A stretch of DNA of 64,000 bases from Henckelia pumila (taxonomy: Eukaryota > Streptophyta > Magnoliopsida > Lamiales > Gesneriaceae): NCBI RefSeq assembly GCF_033568475.1, contig NC_133122.1, positions 140,127,402 to 140,191,401 of the forward strand, read 5' to 3'. Both the position numbers and the translations under genes were made by a program. Below the pieces are notes generated by a model, which saw only the letters and a list, made by a program, of their open reading frames with translations, made no database searches and had not been told where the DNA came from. Positions within the stretch are counted from its first letter, which is position 1; each line of letters opens with the position of its first letter. Of the stretch, positions 45,652 to 57,246 are shown in pieces.

Positions 45652-47646
45652 TGTGAGACCCCGTTTCTAATCTTCTAAACTCGAGTTACAAACAATCAAA
45701 GCAAAAGAAAAAGCCTGCCAAAATTATTTTTTTTTTTAATAATGCTCCGCTAGATCGGTAAGATCTTACCGATCTAGCGGGCAGAAAAATCGCAACACAC
45801 TGCCCAACAAAAACCATCGCCGCTCGATTGGTAAGATTTTATCGATCGAGCGGGCAAGCAATTACAGAGGCAGAAACTCAGCAAAAGGCCTCCGCTCGAT
45901 CGGTAAGATCTCACCGATCGAGCGGTGACAGTCCTGGGCAAAACACAGTAGAAAACTTAATCAAACTCAATTTAAATCATGCATAACCCAAACAACATTC
46001 ATCCAACATTAAACAAGCTTCAACATGAGATAGCCTAAGGTTATACAATACAATGCATAACAAGTGCGGAACCAATATAAGTTCGATGATAGGGTTCGTT
46101 CGACGATCCAAAATAATACAACCCAAAAGGTACGACCCTACGACACACGGTGTCTCACTTCTATCATCTCATCCCAAGCTAACCAAGACGACTCGGTCCA
46201 ACTCCTGATCCTCCTATTGCCAAGTACACATACAAACAATGACAACAGCCGGATAAACCGGTTAGAAATATAATTCCTAAGTAAAAGGGACAGGCATGCA
46301 ATTTCAGATAAACACCTCAAATTGAATTGTAATAATCAATAACAAATCAAAATAAGAATGAATGAATGCATGACTTCAAAACTCGGGACTATCAAATCAG
46401 ATAATAGAAATATCAATCGGTATTAGGTTGGGATCCCGGGGCCAAGTCTTCACAACAACTCACCGACACACCCATTCGGGGTGGAAGTCGTTCAACTCAA
46501 CCCCTAGACTTTAGAGCAACTATAAGAAGTATTCTGGCACTTGAAAAATCTCGAAATCCAAGACCTCTTCAATATAGCTCCCTAAATCTTCTATTTCAAA
46601 AACGAATCGAATATTCGGCTCAATATGAATGCAAGTGCAAATAAAATAATCAATCAAGTTCACACAAGCAAATAACATGCAGTATGTGATTTTCGGGGCT
46701 CAAGAAACAATCGAACTCGAGTATTCTACCCCATTCGAATCAATGTCGTCTTTTACCTTTACTCGAGGCTTAAATCAATCTTGTCAATCAAAAGAAGAAT
46801 TCGATTCAATAGCTATTCGGATTCGAAACTCAAAGTCGATAAACAAATACTATACCGTCTTCAACTTCAATCGGTTTAAAAGCCTCAAAGCTTGGTTCCA
46901 ACTCAAATCTCTTCAATCAAACTCTGAAAACATCGAATACAGATTCAATATCAAACTCATAATTCGAACTAACTCGAGAACCAAACCAAAACAACAAAAT
47001 CGATAATCCAAACTCAATTTCGACGGCATAACGGTTATAAACGGTCAAACCAAAATATCCAACAACAACAACCAACTCCAATCAACTCATATCAACCTCT
47101 CAATCAACAAAACAAACAAAAATCCAACAAAATCTCAAACCCATTTTTGAAATAATGCCTCAAAAATCATATAAAATCCAAACTTCGTTCTTTTTCCAAA
47201 CCGACTTCGAATACACGATCTATGCTAGCTCAAGCACAACATACTCCAAGATTATCAAATTCTGACAACCAAACACAATCAAAGTTCGAGGATCGTAGCA
47301 AAACTTACGTCAAAACGAATTCCTCGTAGCGGTGATCGTGAATCTCGACTCGGAATCAAAATCTAACGTTCGGATCGTGCGAATCAAACAAATAAAAAGC
47401 TTGAGGAATCGCCTTTCATGGCTTCCAACAGTACGTACGAAAAAGAGAGGAAGAGAAGAGAAGGAATGATGTGATTTGATGGCCAACTTGCATGATAATA
47501 TAAATAAAATCCCATCTTTGCATTTCAGTCCTTTAATTCTACAAAGTTTGCTAAATGACCCGTGCGAAATAACAAAACGGCCCTCAACCACTGAAAACCC
47601 TGATTAACTAAATTAAATTCAATTATAATAAAATCGGAGCATTACA
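45652..47646 (-). repeat. Gypsy-2 5' LTR
   Basis: 1995 bp, partner of 38602-40600, with the same three palindromes (45747-45925). The middle palindrome has several C-to-T type changes here. The TSD AGTAT follows at 47647-47651. Confidence 0.94.
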
Positions 47647-49412
47647 AGTATCCTTGGTGTAGTGCTTTCCCTGCGAGAGCTCTGCCAGCTAAGCGATTTT
47701 CACATATTCCTTCATGAATTTCACGGAGCACGTAGTTTCCTTTGGCTGGCGTTAGACACTTAAGGTAAGGTGAAGAGAAACCTCTTTTATACAGTTCTCC
47801 ATCAATGGTTGTGAACCGAGCAGCTCTCACTCTAAGTTTTCGAGCTTCGACTTGGTTAAAAGGTAGGTTACCCTGCCTCAAATAATCGATTATTTCATCT
47901 TTCCAACCAGGTTCTTTGCTGTCCGCACAGAAGATTGTAACATCACTTCCATCAGTTTTTTCCTTGCCATATTTTAGGAATGTAATTTTTCTATTATCAA
48001 TGTTGGCCAAGGAGCTTGCTAACTTGGCGAGACGCTCAGCTGACTCATTTTCCGCTCTAGGTATCTGCTTTATATCGTAGCTGTCTAAACGCGAGAGAAT
48101 CTCATTCACTTGAGTGAGGTATTCAAGAATTTTATCTTCCTTCGCTTCATAATTTTCATTAACCTGACTGACGATAAGTTGAGAGTCACTGTGTATCGTC
48201 AGTTTTTTTGCTCCGACCGACAAGGCCAATTTAATTCCCATGATGAAAGCTTCATATTCTGCCTCATTATTCGTTGCAGGGAATAGAAATTTGATGGCAT
48301 ATTGAAATTTATCTCCTTGTGGGCTCTCCACAACTATACCTGCACCGCTTCCTGTAGAGGTTGATGACCCGTGACATAAACCATCCATGTTTGGGTGGAG
48401 CTTTCTTCTTGAGTTACTGTCATCTCTACTAAAAAATCAGCCAGAATTCGTGCTTTAATCGCTGGACGCGGGCGATATTCAATTCCATATTGGCTCAATT
48501 CGACAGCCCACTTAACCATTCTTCCTGATGCTTCAGGACTCGAGATAATTTTTTTGAGAGGATAATTGGTGAGTACAATTATTGGATGAGACTGAAATTA
48601 AGGACGTATTTTTCTTGCTGCAGTTACCAAAGCCAGTGCCAGTTTCTCAACCTTTATATATCTTAATTCTGCTCCGTGTAAAGTTCGGCTGATATAGTAC
48701 ACTGGTTTGTGCTCACGTCCTACTTCAGATACTAATACTGCACTTACCGCCTCCGTAGATATTGCTAGATAAATCAGCAGGGTGTCACCCTCCTTTGGTT
48801 TTACCAACAACAGCGGAGAGGTCAGATGTCTTTTCAACTCATCAAATTCTTGCTGACACTCTTCTGTCCATCAAAAACCTTTTCCACTCCTCAACAGTTT
48901 GAATAATGGTAACCCTTTGTCTGCAGATCTTGAAATAAACCGGTTGAGGGCGGCCAAACGTCCTGTTAATTCCTGGATGCCTTTCACACTTTTCGGAGGA
49001 TTAATGTTCAAAATTGCTTTAATTTTTTCAGGGTTGGCCTCTATTCCTCGTTCTGACACCATGTAACCAAGGAATTTGCCTCCTCGTATGCCAAAAGTGC
49101 ATTTGTTCGGATTGAGCTTCATCCTGTATTTTCTGAGTATACTGAAGCATTCCCCAAGATCTTTCAAGTGATTAGATGTTTGGGTACTTTTGACGAGCAT
49201 GTCGTCTATATAAACTTTCATGTTATTTCCGATCAAGCGTTCGAACATGGTATTTACCAGACATTGATAGGTAGCTCCAGCATTCTTCAGCCAAAACGGC
49301 ATTTTCTTGGTCTTCTGGTGCTAGACCAATCTCATTGTATCCTTGATACGCATCAAGAAAAGTGAGCAGCTCGCATCCTGCTGTCGAATCGACTAACAAG
49401 TCAATTCGAGGG
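47647..49412 (-). pseudogene. pol: Tat-lineage reverse transcriptase, RNase H and second (archaeal-type) RNase H
   Basis: From 49412 downward on the - strand. RT fragment RIDLLVDSTAGCELLTFLDA and QGYNEIGLAPEDQE is followed by a deletion of about 45 bases, then MPFWLKNAGATYQ and the catalytic YIDDMLVKS (49302-48871). The RT-linked RNase H is at 48837-48340 (LIYLAISTEAVSAVLV, then KPVYYISRTL). A second RNase H is at 48388-47900 (GSGAGIVVESPQGD, NNEAEYEAFIMGIKLA, IHSDSQLIVSQV). Two RNase H domains in series mark the Tat/Ogre group of plant gypsy elements. Stops at 48598 and 48871 and a frameshift near 48360 are present. It is cut on the right by the Gypsy-3 LTR and on the left by Gypsy-2. Confidence 0.9.
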
Positions 49413-49461
49413 TGTGAGACCTCAGTTCTAAACATCTACTTAACTCGGATTGAACAAAAAT
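49413..49461 (-). repeat. Gypsy-3 3' LTR, outer 49 bases
   Basis: It begins TGTGAGACCTCAGTTC, the homologue of the Gypsy-2 LTR start TGTGAGACCCCGTTTC at 38602. It stops where Copia-2 enters and resumes at 59115. The preceding bases GAGGG (49408-49412) should recur beyond the right edge of the window as TSD. Confidence 0.85.
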
Positions 49462-51320
49462 TGTAAGAGTGGGTGCCCAGTGAGCCAACTGTGTGGCTAT
49501 GGGCTTTGTTGACTCTTTGTATAAACAATCTTTTGTTTAATATTATTTACACTTTTATGGCAATGACTTTATATTACTTCATATTGTTATATTATGATAT
49601 ACTATTGTTGTTTTGATAAAGACCTTGAATATACTATAGTGTATGTAAGATGTGGTAGAACATGGAGATGTCTATCATGAAATACATCTTATAGTCACTG
49701 TATATTCTAAAACCGTTCCTAGTCGATTGAGCCGTCCGATAATAAGGATAAGGATCGCTCGAGTTTGAGACTAGCATTTGCGATGCGGAGTACCACGTTT
49801 CATTGGTAGGGAACATGGAGATGTTCGAAGCATGCAAATGGATATTCATAGGATGAATAGTCGAACTACCCTATCCGGACTTTCCAAGTGGTTATCACTT
49901 ATCGAGTGGATAAAGTCCGCGGTTTTGGTTGTACACCATTAGTCCTTACGACTTGAAACATCATGGAGACTCTATATGCTAGTACTGTGCTTTGACTCGT
50001 TTACCGACTCTGAGGGGGTCATCAGGTGTCGAGATTGGGTACAGTTACGACACATATAGGAGTCAATGCATTGTTGTCAAGGATTCACCACATACTTGCG
50101 AGTGTGGATATCCTATGCGATCTGAGGAGATATTAGTGTGACAAATCTCTGGCCAGAGTACTTGATGTGATTTAAGAAATGGTTTCTTAGTAGCACATGC
50201 GATGTCACTAATTTGATCTTCAAGATGCATTGCATAGTTATCGAATCTTGAGCGACTCTCGATATACCAATGGTTGTTGATTCGATCGGGATATATGGAT
50301 GAAGGGACCGTACTGTACGCTAACCAAAATCTACTGGTTCTTGTAGGCACTATCAGTGATACCTAGGGAATCATGGGGCGATGTTGCTAGGCGCTTTACC
50401 ATGATTCGTTGGGCAAGTCGGAAAGTGTTGTTCCGAGTCACAAGGAGTTGTGAGCCCACGGCTAGCTGTATCCCTGAACCATTGAGGGTCACACAGTGTA
50501 ATGGAGTTTTAATCCCCGTTGAGATAGTTAAATTTAAAGAGTTAAATTTAATGAACTAAGGAGTTGGACTTCTTAAATAAGAGTAAGGGAGTAGGATTTC
50601 CTAAAATGACATAGGGATGGACATTTTTGGAAACCACTGAATTCGGATTCAGGAAAATTTATTTTGACTTTAAAACGTGCAGAATGGTTTCTGTGCACAT
50701 TGGTGAAATCGTTTCATCAATCGGAGTCACGATGAATTTTATATTAATTTCTGAACGAGCGGGCTTTGCTTGTCGGGCCCCAGCTTATGACTAATGGGCC
50801 CTAAGGTGTTAGTGGCCTGCATTATAAATAAGTTATTTCAGTACAAAAATTACACACAACAGGTCATTATTTTGAGAGCAATTTTCGAAAACCCTACCCT
50901 CTCTCTCAAACATATTTCGGCCGCCCCCTTGCTCTGCCCGAGAAATTCCGGTCTGTGATTTTGAATCGCAGTAAGGAATAACGAATCAAATTCGTGTATT
51001 CTCTTCGCAGAAAACTTCTGATAGATTTTCTAGTGCAATCTATCAGAGGGATTAAACCTCTGTTCGTGGACCTGATTGAAGGCGTTCATCGGTTCCAGGG
51101 AGAGACAACAAGAGCAGAATTGTTCTGTTGGTGTCCATTAATCTCGTTGCGAGATTTGAGGTAAAATTTATTTAATTGTTATTTAAATTTTACACACACG
51201 TAATTCAATCGATGAACGGTTGATACCCATACCATGGAAACGTTCCATGAAAAAAATTTTAAACTTCCGCTGCACGGGTATCAATCGTAATTGGTCTGGG
51301 AACTCGCCAGTTTTCCAACA
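49462..51320 (+). repeat. Copia-2 5' LTR
   Basis: 1859 bp, TGTAAGAGTGG to TTTTCCAACA. A TATA box ATTATAAATA at 50821-50830 places the transcription start near 50855, giving a U3 of about 1.39 kb. Conserved LTR blocks shared with Copia-1 include 'ttccaagtggttatcactta' near 49880. Confidence 0.95.
50821..50830 (+). promoter_or_regulatory. TATA box of the Copia-2 LTR
   Basis: ATTATAAATA, about 1360 bases into the 5' LTR. The equivalent sits at the same place in the 3' LTR (near 58605) and in Copia-1 (3175-3186). Role inferred from position and sequence. Confidence 0.6.
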
Positions 51321-51321
51321 G

Positions 51322-51335
51322 TGGTATCAGAGCCA
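51322..51335 (+). other. Copia-2 primer-binding site, tRNA-iMet type
   Basis: TGGTATCAGAGCCA two bases after the 5' LTR, identical to the Copia-1 site. Confidence 0.95.
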
Positions 51336-51450
51336 GGTTGCTCAGATCAATCGATTGAATAATCAATTGTACAAAATTTTTGAGTCTCGGTTTATGAAAC
51401 AAAATAATATTTTTAATAAAAAAAAAAAAATTTTTTTTTCGGGGCAAAAC

Positions 51451-51800
51451 CCGGGCAGCGATTGGATCGCTGCCCGGTGGGGCAGCAATTGTTGCTGCCC
51501 CGGGCGGCGCACGGCGCCGCCCAAAGGGGGCGCACAGCGCCGCCCAAGGCGGCGACCGTCGCCGCCCAGGGCGGCGCACGGCGCCGCCCAGGGCAGCGCT
51601 GTGCGCTGCCCAGCGCAGCGCTGGGCGCTGCGCAGGGCAGCGCTCGGCGCTGCCCAGGGGCGGCGCTCGGCGCCGCCCAGCGCAGCGCACGGCGCCGCCC
51701 AGGGGCGGCGCCAGGCGCTGCCCTAAGGGGGCAGCCGGGCTGCCCCGGCCCGCGCCCCGGGTGCGGGCCGACCCGGGAGTGTCCCGGGTGGCCCGCGGGA
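51451..51800 (+). repeat. Tandem array of GC-rich hairpin units in the Copia-2 leader
   Basis: About 14 consecutive units of 19-23 bases, each an inverted repeat with arms such as GGGCGGCGC and GCGCCGCCC, or GGGCAGCG and CGCTGCCC, and a variable centre of a few bases. Arms alternate between GGCGGC and GGCAGC types, with compensating changes on both sides in many units. The last units change to GGGGGCAGCC/GGCTGCCCC and GGCCCGC types. Flanking DNA is strongly AT-rich. It starts about 115 bases after the primer site. Copia-1 has about four such units at 3808-3905. Confidence 0.92.
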
Positions 51801-53319
51801 AAAATTAATTTTTAATTTTTTATTAATTTTAATATTTAAAATTTTATTTTTGGTCCGGTCAAAAATTGTTTTTGATTGGTTCACGAGATTTCGGATCGAA
51901 TTGTTCGAGTCCGTAAATTTTAAAATTGATTTTGGATAAATTTGAATTTTTGGAAAATTTTAATATTTTATCCGTAAATTGAATTTTGAAATCAATTATT
52001 TTGGTACAATTGATGATAAGATATGATCTTATGATATATTAGATAAAATATGATTTTATTTGTAAAATTGGATTTTATAGATAAAATATGATTTTATTTG
52101 ATATGGAGATAAAATATGATTTTATATGTGAAATGTGATTTTATATATAAAATATGATTTTATCTTGTTTAAATTTGAATTGCCACAGCATGTTATCCAA
52201 TAAATTAATTTTGAATTAAATGTTATTGGATAAGGATGATCGATTGCCATGACCAATTTTGTAGGTGTATGTTAGGAATTTACATTTTGTCTTTATTGTT
52301 GTTGGTTTTATTAATGGGCCTGGTTTATGGCCCGATATGAATGTCATATGTAATAAAAGTGGGCTTGGTTTATAGCCCGTTCCCACCCCTAAAAATGTAT
52401 CCCCTACTTGTCATTGTTATTTAATTGTAAATACATTAGATTTAGTGGGAGATCAAGATTTGAAGATGGTGGGCCGGCAGACAATGAAGACTGAAGAAAT
52501 GTAAATTGGAAGCATATGTAATAGGATTGCATTTGCATACTGCATATTACCTAGGATTGGACTAAGACCCGTGATTGGCAACACGGGTCAATTAGAAATG
52601 GAATCGATCATCCTATATAATATGTGATATTATGATTGTATGCATGTTTAGACATAAATTGCGTGAATCCGGCAATGCATGCAATAAATTAAAAATGATG
52701 AGACAAATATTTTTATAAATAAAATCCCTCATTTTAAATATGATTTAAAATTTATATCAAGATAAATAAAGGAAATTTAAATATTGTTTAAATGTTCCTA
52801 CCTTCCATCAACGGTCAATGTATGTGATGCTACCCGCGGATACGGTCCGGCTCATATAATTGGGGGGGCCCGTTCGTCGGAAAGCTGTACATTGGATCGA
52901 CAAATGTTGTAAGTTGGGTGGAACTCCCATGGGATCGGCTCATATTATTGGGGGATCCACATGGCGACCGTCCATCACAACTTAATATTGATGGGTCATC
53001 TTGACATGTCACTTTAAACGGCGTCATATTATTGGGCCCTTATTGGACATGAGGTAAATACATGGGGGTTGCTTTGGAAGCAATTGGGCTCTACCTTTTG
53101 AGAATTATGGTTGGCTGATATTATTCGGGACCATAAGTTTGTCAATTGGACTCCATATTCTCACTAAGGAAAAAGTTTCCCGTTTTCACTAGAGGGTGGT
53201 GAAATCGTTAAAATAGTGGGAGTGAGATTCATAAAATTAAATTCGCCTATTTTATGTCTTAGTAAATTGTTAAACAATCATTGATATATGTCTGTTTTTC
53301 CTTTTCAGTATTTCATACA
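51801..53319 (+). other. Copia-2 leader, remaining part, with AT repeats and a periodic motif
   Basis: Non-coding. At 52020-52165 the unit 'ataaaatatgattttat' recurs several times. From about 52853 to 53125 the motif CATATTATTGGG (first copy CATATAATTGGG, last copy GATATTATTCGGG) recurs four times at intervals of 86-92 bases. A splice-acceptor-like TTTTCAG sits at 53302-53308, just upstream of the gag start. Confidence 0.7.
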
Positions 53320-56300
53320 ATGAATTCGCGAAATCCTTTATTCTCGATCCTCGAACAAAACAAGCTGACTGGCGCCAACTATACGGAATGGTTCCGGAAG
53401 TTGAAGATTGTCTTAACTTCGGAGAAAATGCTCTACGTGTTAGAGAAAGCACCTCGAAGGAAGCACCAGCTGACATAAGTCCGGAGGAATTGGCCAAACT
53501 TGATGCATGGTGTGACCATGACATCAAGACCAAATGCTATATGCAAGCCTCGATGTCTGATGAACTCCAGAGGCGATTTGAGGACACGGTGAATGCTGCT
53601 GACATTCACACGCAACTCAAGGAACTTTTTGGGGCTCAGTCGAGGGCTGAAAGGTTCTCTACTGTTAAGGAGTTGATGACGTGCCGCATGCGTGAAGGGA
53701 CTTCGGTCCGTGATCATGGGGTACGAGTGATTTGGCTCATACAGAAGTTAGCGACCCTTGATTTGGTGTTGGAGCATGAACTCAATGTGGACTTGCTGCT
53801 TCTATCTCTTCCTTCTTCATTTGATGGATTCGTGATAAATTTTAATATGAACAAGATAGAGGCCACCCTTGAAGAGATGGTCAATATGCTCGTTACATAT
53901 GAATCCACACTTAAGAAGGATAAGCCAGCTTTCTTGGTGGGCTCCTCATCTTCTGCTAAGAAGGGGCCAAGTATGAAGGGCAAGAAACGTTCTGCCCCAC
54001 CCAAGAAAGTGGAACCCGAGAAGAAGCAAAAGACAAAGGCTTCAAACGATGGAAAATCCAAGGATGTTTGCCATTACTGCAAGAAGCCGGGTCATTGGAA
54101 GCGCAACTGCAAGGAGTATCTTGAGCAGTTGGGAACTGCAAAGGGTATGTTCTATATCGAAATAAACATGTCACTTAATACAACTTCTTGGGTATTGGAT
54201 ACCGGATGTGGTTCTCACATTTGCAATGATTTGCAGGTGATGACAAGAAGTCGCAGGCTTAGAATGGGTGAGACCCAGCTGAGGCTCGGGAATGGTTCCA
54301 GAGTTGAAGCTACGGCCATTGGAGATGTTTGTTTGATTTTGCAGAATGGTTTTAAATTATTGTTGAGAGATGTTTTATTTGTGCCAGATTTAATTAAAAA
54401 CATTATTTCTATTTCTATGCTTGATAGAGATGGTTATTCTTGTAATTTTGTGAATGGGATTTGCAGTATTTACAAGAATGAATGTTTAATTGGAAATGGA
54501 CAACTTGAAAACGATCTATACAATTTAAAACTAAAAGACGTTCCAGTAAATTGTATTGACAAACCGGCGACAACAAACAAAAGGAAAATCGATAGTCAAA
54601 ACCCGGCAAACCTTTGGCACGCTAGACTAGGTCATATTTCCTCAAGGAGGATGAACAAGCTAGTGGGAGAGGGCATGTTTGATATGTCTGATATTAACTC
54701 TCTACCTACTTGTGAATCCTGCCTAAAAGGGAAAATGACTAAATCTCCTTTTAAGGGGAAGCCTGAACGTAGTCAAAATCTGTTGGATTTGATCCATACA
54801 GATGTTTGTGGACCATTTAGAGTTGGGACTCAATATGGCCACACCTACTTCATTACCTTTACTGACGATTATTCAAGGTATGGGTATTTATATTTAATGA
54901 AATATAAGTCTGAAGCATTTGAAAAGTTCAAAGAATTCAAGGCTGAAGTAGAAAACAAGCTAGGTAAAAGTATTAAAGCACTTCGATCGGATCGAGGTGG
55001 AGAATACTTGAGTACCGAGTTTTTGGACTATCTAAAAGAGAATGGGATTCTCTCTCAGTGGACTCCTCCTATGACACCACAGCTTAATGGTGTATCGGAG
55101 CGTCGTAATCGAACTTTGTTGGACATGGTTCGATCCATGATGAGCTTCACTGAGCTTCCACCTTCGTTTTGGGGCTATGCGCTTGAAACGGCGGTATTGT
55201 TGTTGAATAACGTCCACACTAAAGCAGTGGACAAAACACCATACGAGTTATGGAATGGCAAAGCTCCTAAGTATTCATACTTGAGGATTTGGGGATGTCC
55301 TGCTTACGTGAAGCGGACAGTGGGAGATAAGTTGGATAGTCGATCCAGCCTGTGTTATTTTGTGGGGTATCCGAAGAATTCAATCGGATATTATTTCTAT
55401 TATCCTGCTGAAACAAAGGTGTTTGTTTCGCGGAATGCCACCTTCTTGGAGAAGGAGTTCTTATTGGATAAGAAAGGCGAGATGATGGAACTCGAAGAAG
55501 TTCGAGAAGAACCCGAAATACAAAATAACGATCCCACACCTCAGGAACCATTGCTGGACACGCCTGCACCTAGAAGATCCGAGAGGACTTCTAGACCTCC
55601 AGTTCGATATGGTCTTCTTCTTGAAGAGGGTCAAGATGAACCCGACATTGGATGTGATCCAAGAAGCTTCAAGGAAGCAATTTCTGATGCGGATTCGAAT
55701 TTATGGCTTGAAGCTATGCAGTCAGAATTGGATTCGATGCATACTAACCAAGTCTGGACTTTAGTGGATCCTCCCGATGGAATTGTTCCAATAGGGTGTA
55801 AATGGATCTACAAAAGAAAGCTTGGGCCTGATGGTAAGGTATTGACCTACAAGGCGCGATTGGTGGCTAAAGGTTATACTCAAAGGCAAGGAGTTGACTA
55901 TGACGAAACCTTTTCACCAGTTGCAATGTTCAAGTCCATAAGAATCCTTATTGCCATAGCTGCATGGTATGACTATGAGATATGGCAAATGGATGTGAAG
56001 ACTGCTTTTCTTAATGGAGACATTAAGGAAGAAATCTATATGAAGCAGCCTGAGGGGTACACATCCATGGGAAGCGAGCATAAGGTATGCAAGCTTCAGA
56101 GATCAATTTATGGTCTAAAACAAGCATCAAGAAGTTGGAACCAGAAATTTGATGAAACAATTAAAGACTTTGGTTTCATCAAGAACCCGGAGGAACCTTG
56201 CGTGTACAAGAAAGTAGTTAAGGATGCGGTGACATTCTTAGTACTTTATGTTGATGACATCCTACTCATTGGGAATGATGTAGGGATGTTGCAGTCAACA

Positions 56301-57232
56301 AAGATATGGTTATCAGGTAGATTTTCGATGAAGGATTTGGGTGAGGCATCCTACATTCTTGGGATACAGATCTATAGGGATAGATCTAAGAGAATGATAG
56401 GACTCACTCAATCAACCTACATCGATACCATATTGAAACGGTTTCAATGGATGGGTCCAAGAGAGGACATCTACCCATGTGTCATGGAGTTTCTCTATCC
56501 AAGTCTATGTGTCCCAAGACTGATGCAGAGATAGAGAATATGACACATGTACCATATGCGTCAGCTATAGGTAGTATCATGTATGGGATGATATCTACCA
56601 GACCGGATGTAGCATTTGCTCTGAGTGTCACGAGCAGATATCAGTCTAATCCTGGTCAGATGCATTGGAAAGCCGTGAAGGACATTCTTAAGTACTTGCG
56701 AAGGACTAAGAATATGTTCATGGTTTATGGAGGACGAGAACTCAAACTGGAAGGCTATACCGACTCTAGCTTCCAAAGTGATGTGGATGACTCGAAGTCA
56801 ACCTCTGGATTTGTGTTCATGCTCAATGGCGGTGCTGTCTCTTGGAAAAGTTCCAAGCAGGACACCACAGCGGATTCCACCACTGAGGCTGAATACATTG
56901 CAGCATCAGCTGCTGCTAAAGAGGCCGTTTGGATGAGGAATTTCGTCCAAGAGTTGGGCGTCATTCCTGAATTTGTTGGTCCAGTCCCGGTGTACTGCGA
57001 CAACACGGGTGCCGTTGCTCAAGCAAAGGAACCAAGGTCTCATCAAAGATCCAAACACGTACTGAGGAAATACCACATAATCCGGGAGATTGTGGAAAGA
57101 GGAGACATCAGTGTCGAACGAGTGGCCTCTGCAGACAATATCGCTGATCCACTTACTAAGCCTTTGCCAGGACCATTGTTTGACAAACATCGCGAAGCAA
57201 TGGGTCTACGTAGTATGACTAGTTGGCTATAG
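53320..57232 (+). pseudogene. gag-pol: Copia-2 gag-pol, nearly intact with two single-base frameshifts
   Basis: ATG at 53320 starts MNSRNPLFSILEQNKLTGAN. A base is missing near 53457 (after EKAP), after which the frame from 53388 runs to 56534. It covers Gag capsid (AQSRAERFSTVKELMTCRM), zinc knuckle CHYCKKPGHWKRNC (about residue 226 of that frame), protease SWVLDTGCGSH, integrase (HARLGH ... CESCLKG, HTDVCGPF, LRSDRGGEYLS, NGVSERRN), and RT (MDVKTAFLNGD, YVDDILLIGND). A second missing base near 56445 (after ILKRF) moves RNase H (YTDSSFQ, STTEAEYIAAS, CDNTGAVAQA, LTKPLPGP) to the frame ending at 57232. All catalytic residues are intact. Copia-1 lacks both shifts where it can be compared, so they are copy-specific or sequencing errors. 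Confidence 0.95.
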
Positions 57233-57235
57233 GGC

Positions 57236-57246
57236 AAGTGGGAGAT
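57236..57246 (+). other. Copia-2 polypurine tract
   Basis: AAGTGGGAGAT directly before the 3' LTR start TGTAAGAG at 57247. Confidence 0.8.

Larger units (their letters stand above)
38602..47646 (-). mobile_element. Gypsy-2: complete Tekay-like chromovirus inserted in the Tat element
   Basis: This 9045-bp element has LTRs of 1999 and 1995 bp and the TSD AGTAT (38597-38601 and 47647-47651). The primer site is at 45634-45646, gag-pol on the - strand, and the polypurine tract at 40601-40613. LTRs differ by a few bases per hundred, so it is of moderate age. Inactivation is by four CAG-to-TAG type stops and two single-base deletions. It is a sister of Gypsy-3 (61228-64000). Confidence 0.95.

Noticed and set aside
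51451..51800. Resemblance of the regular repeats to a CRISPR array.
   Set aside because: Units are contiguous inverted repeats without unique spacers, and they lie inside a plant retrotransposon leader.
51220..51815. ORFs rich in Ala, Pro and Arg over the GC-rich array (both strands).
   Set aside because: All frames of a GC-rich tandem repeat tend to be open. The predicted proteins are low-complexity and differ in frame from gag.
52830..53027. Short ORF in the copia leader opposite to the transcript.
   Set aside because: It lies over the periodic leader motif and is broken in Copia-1.
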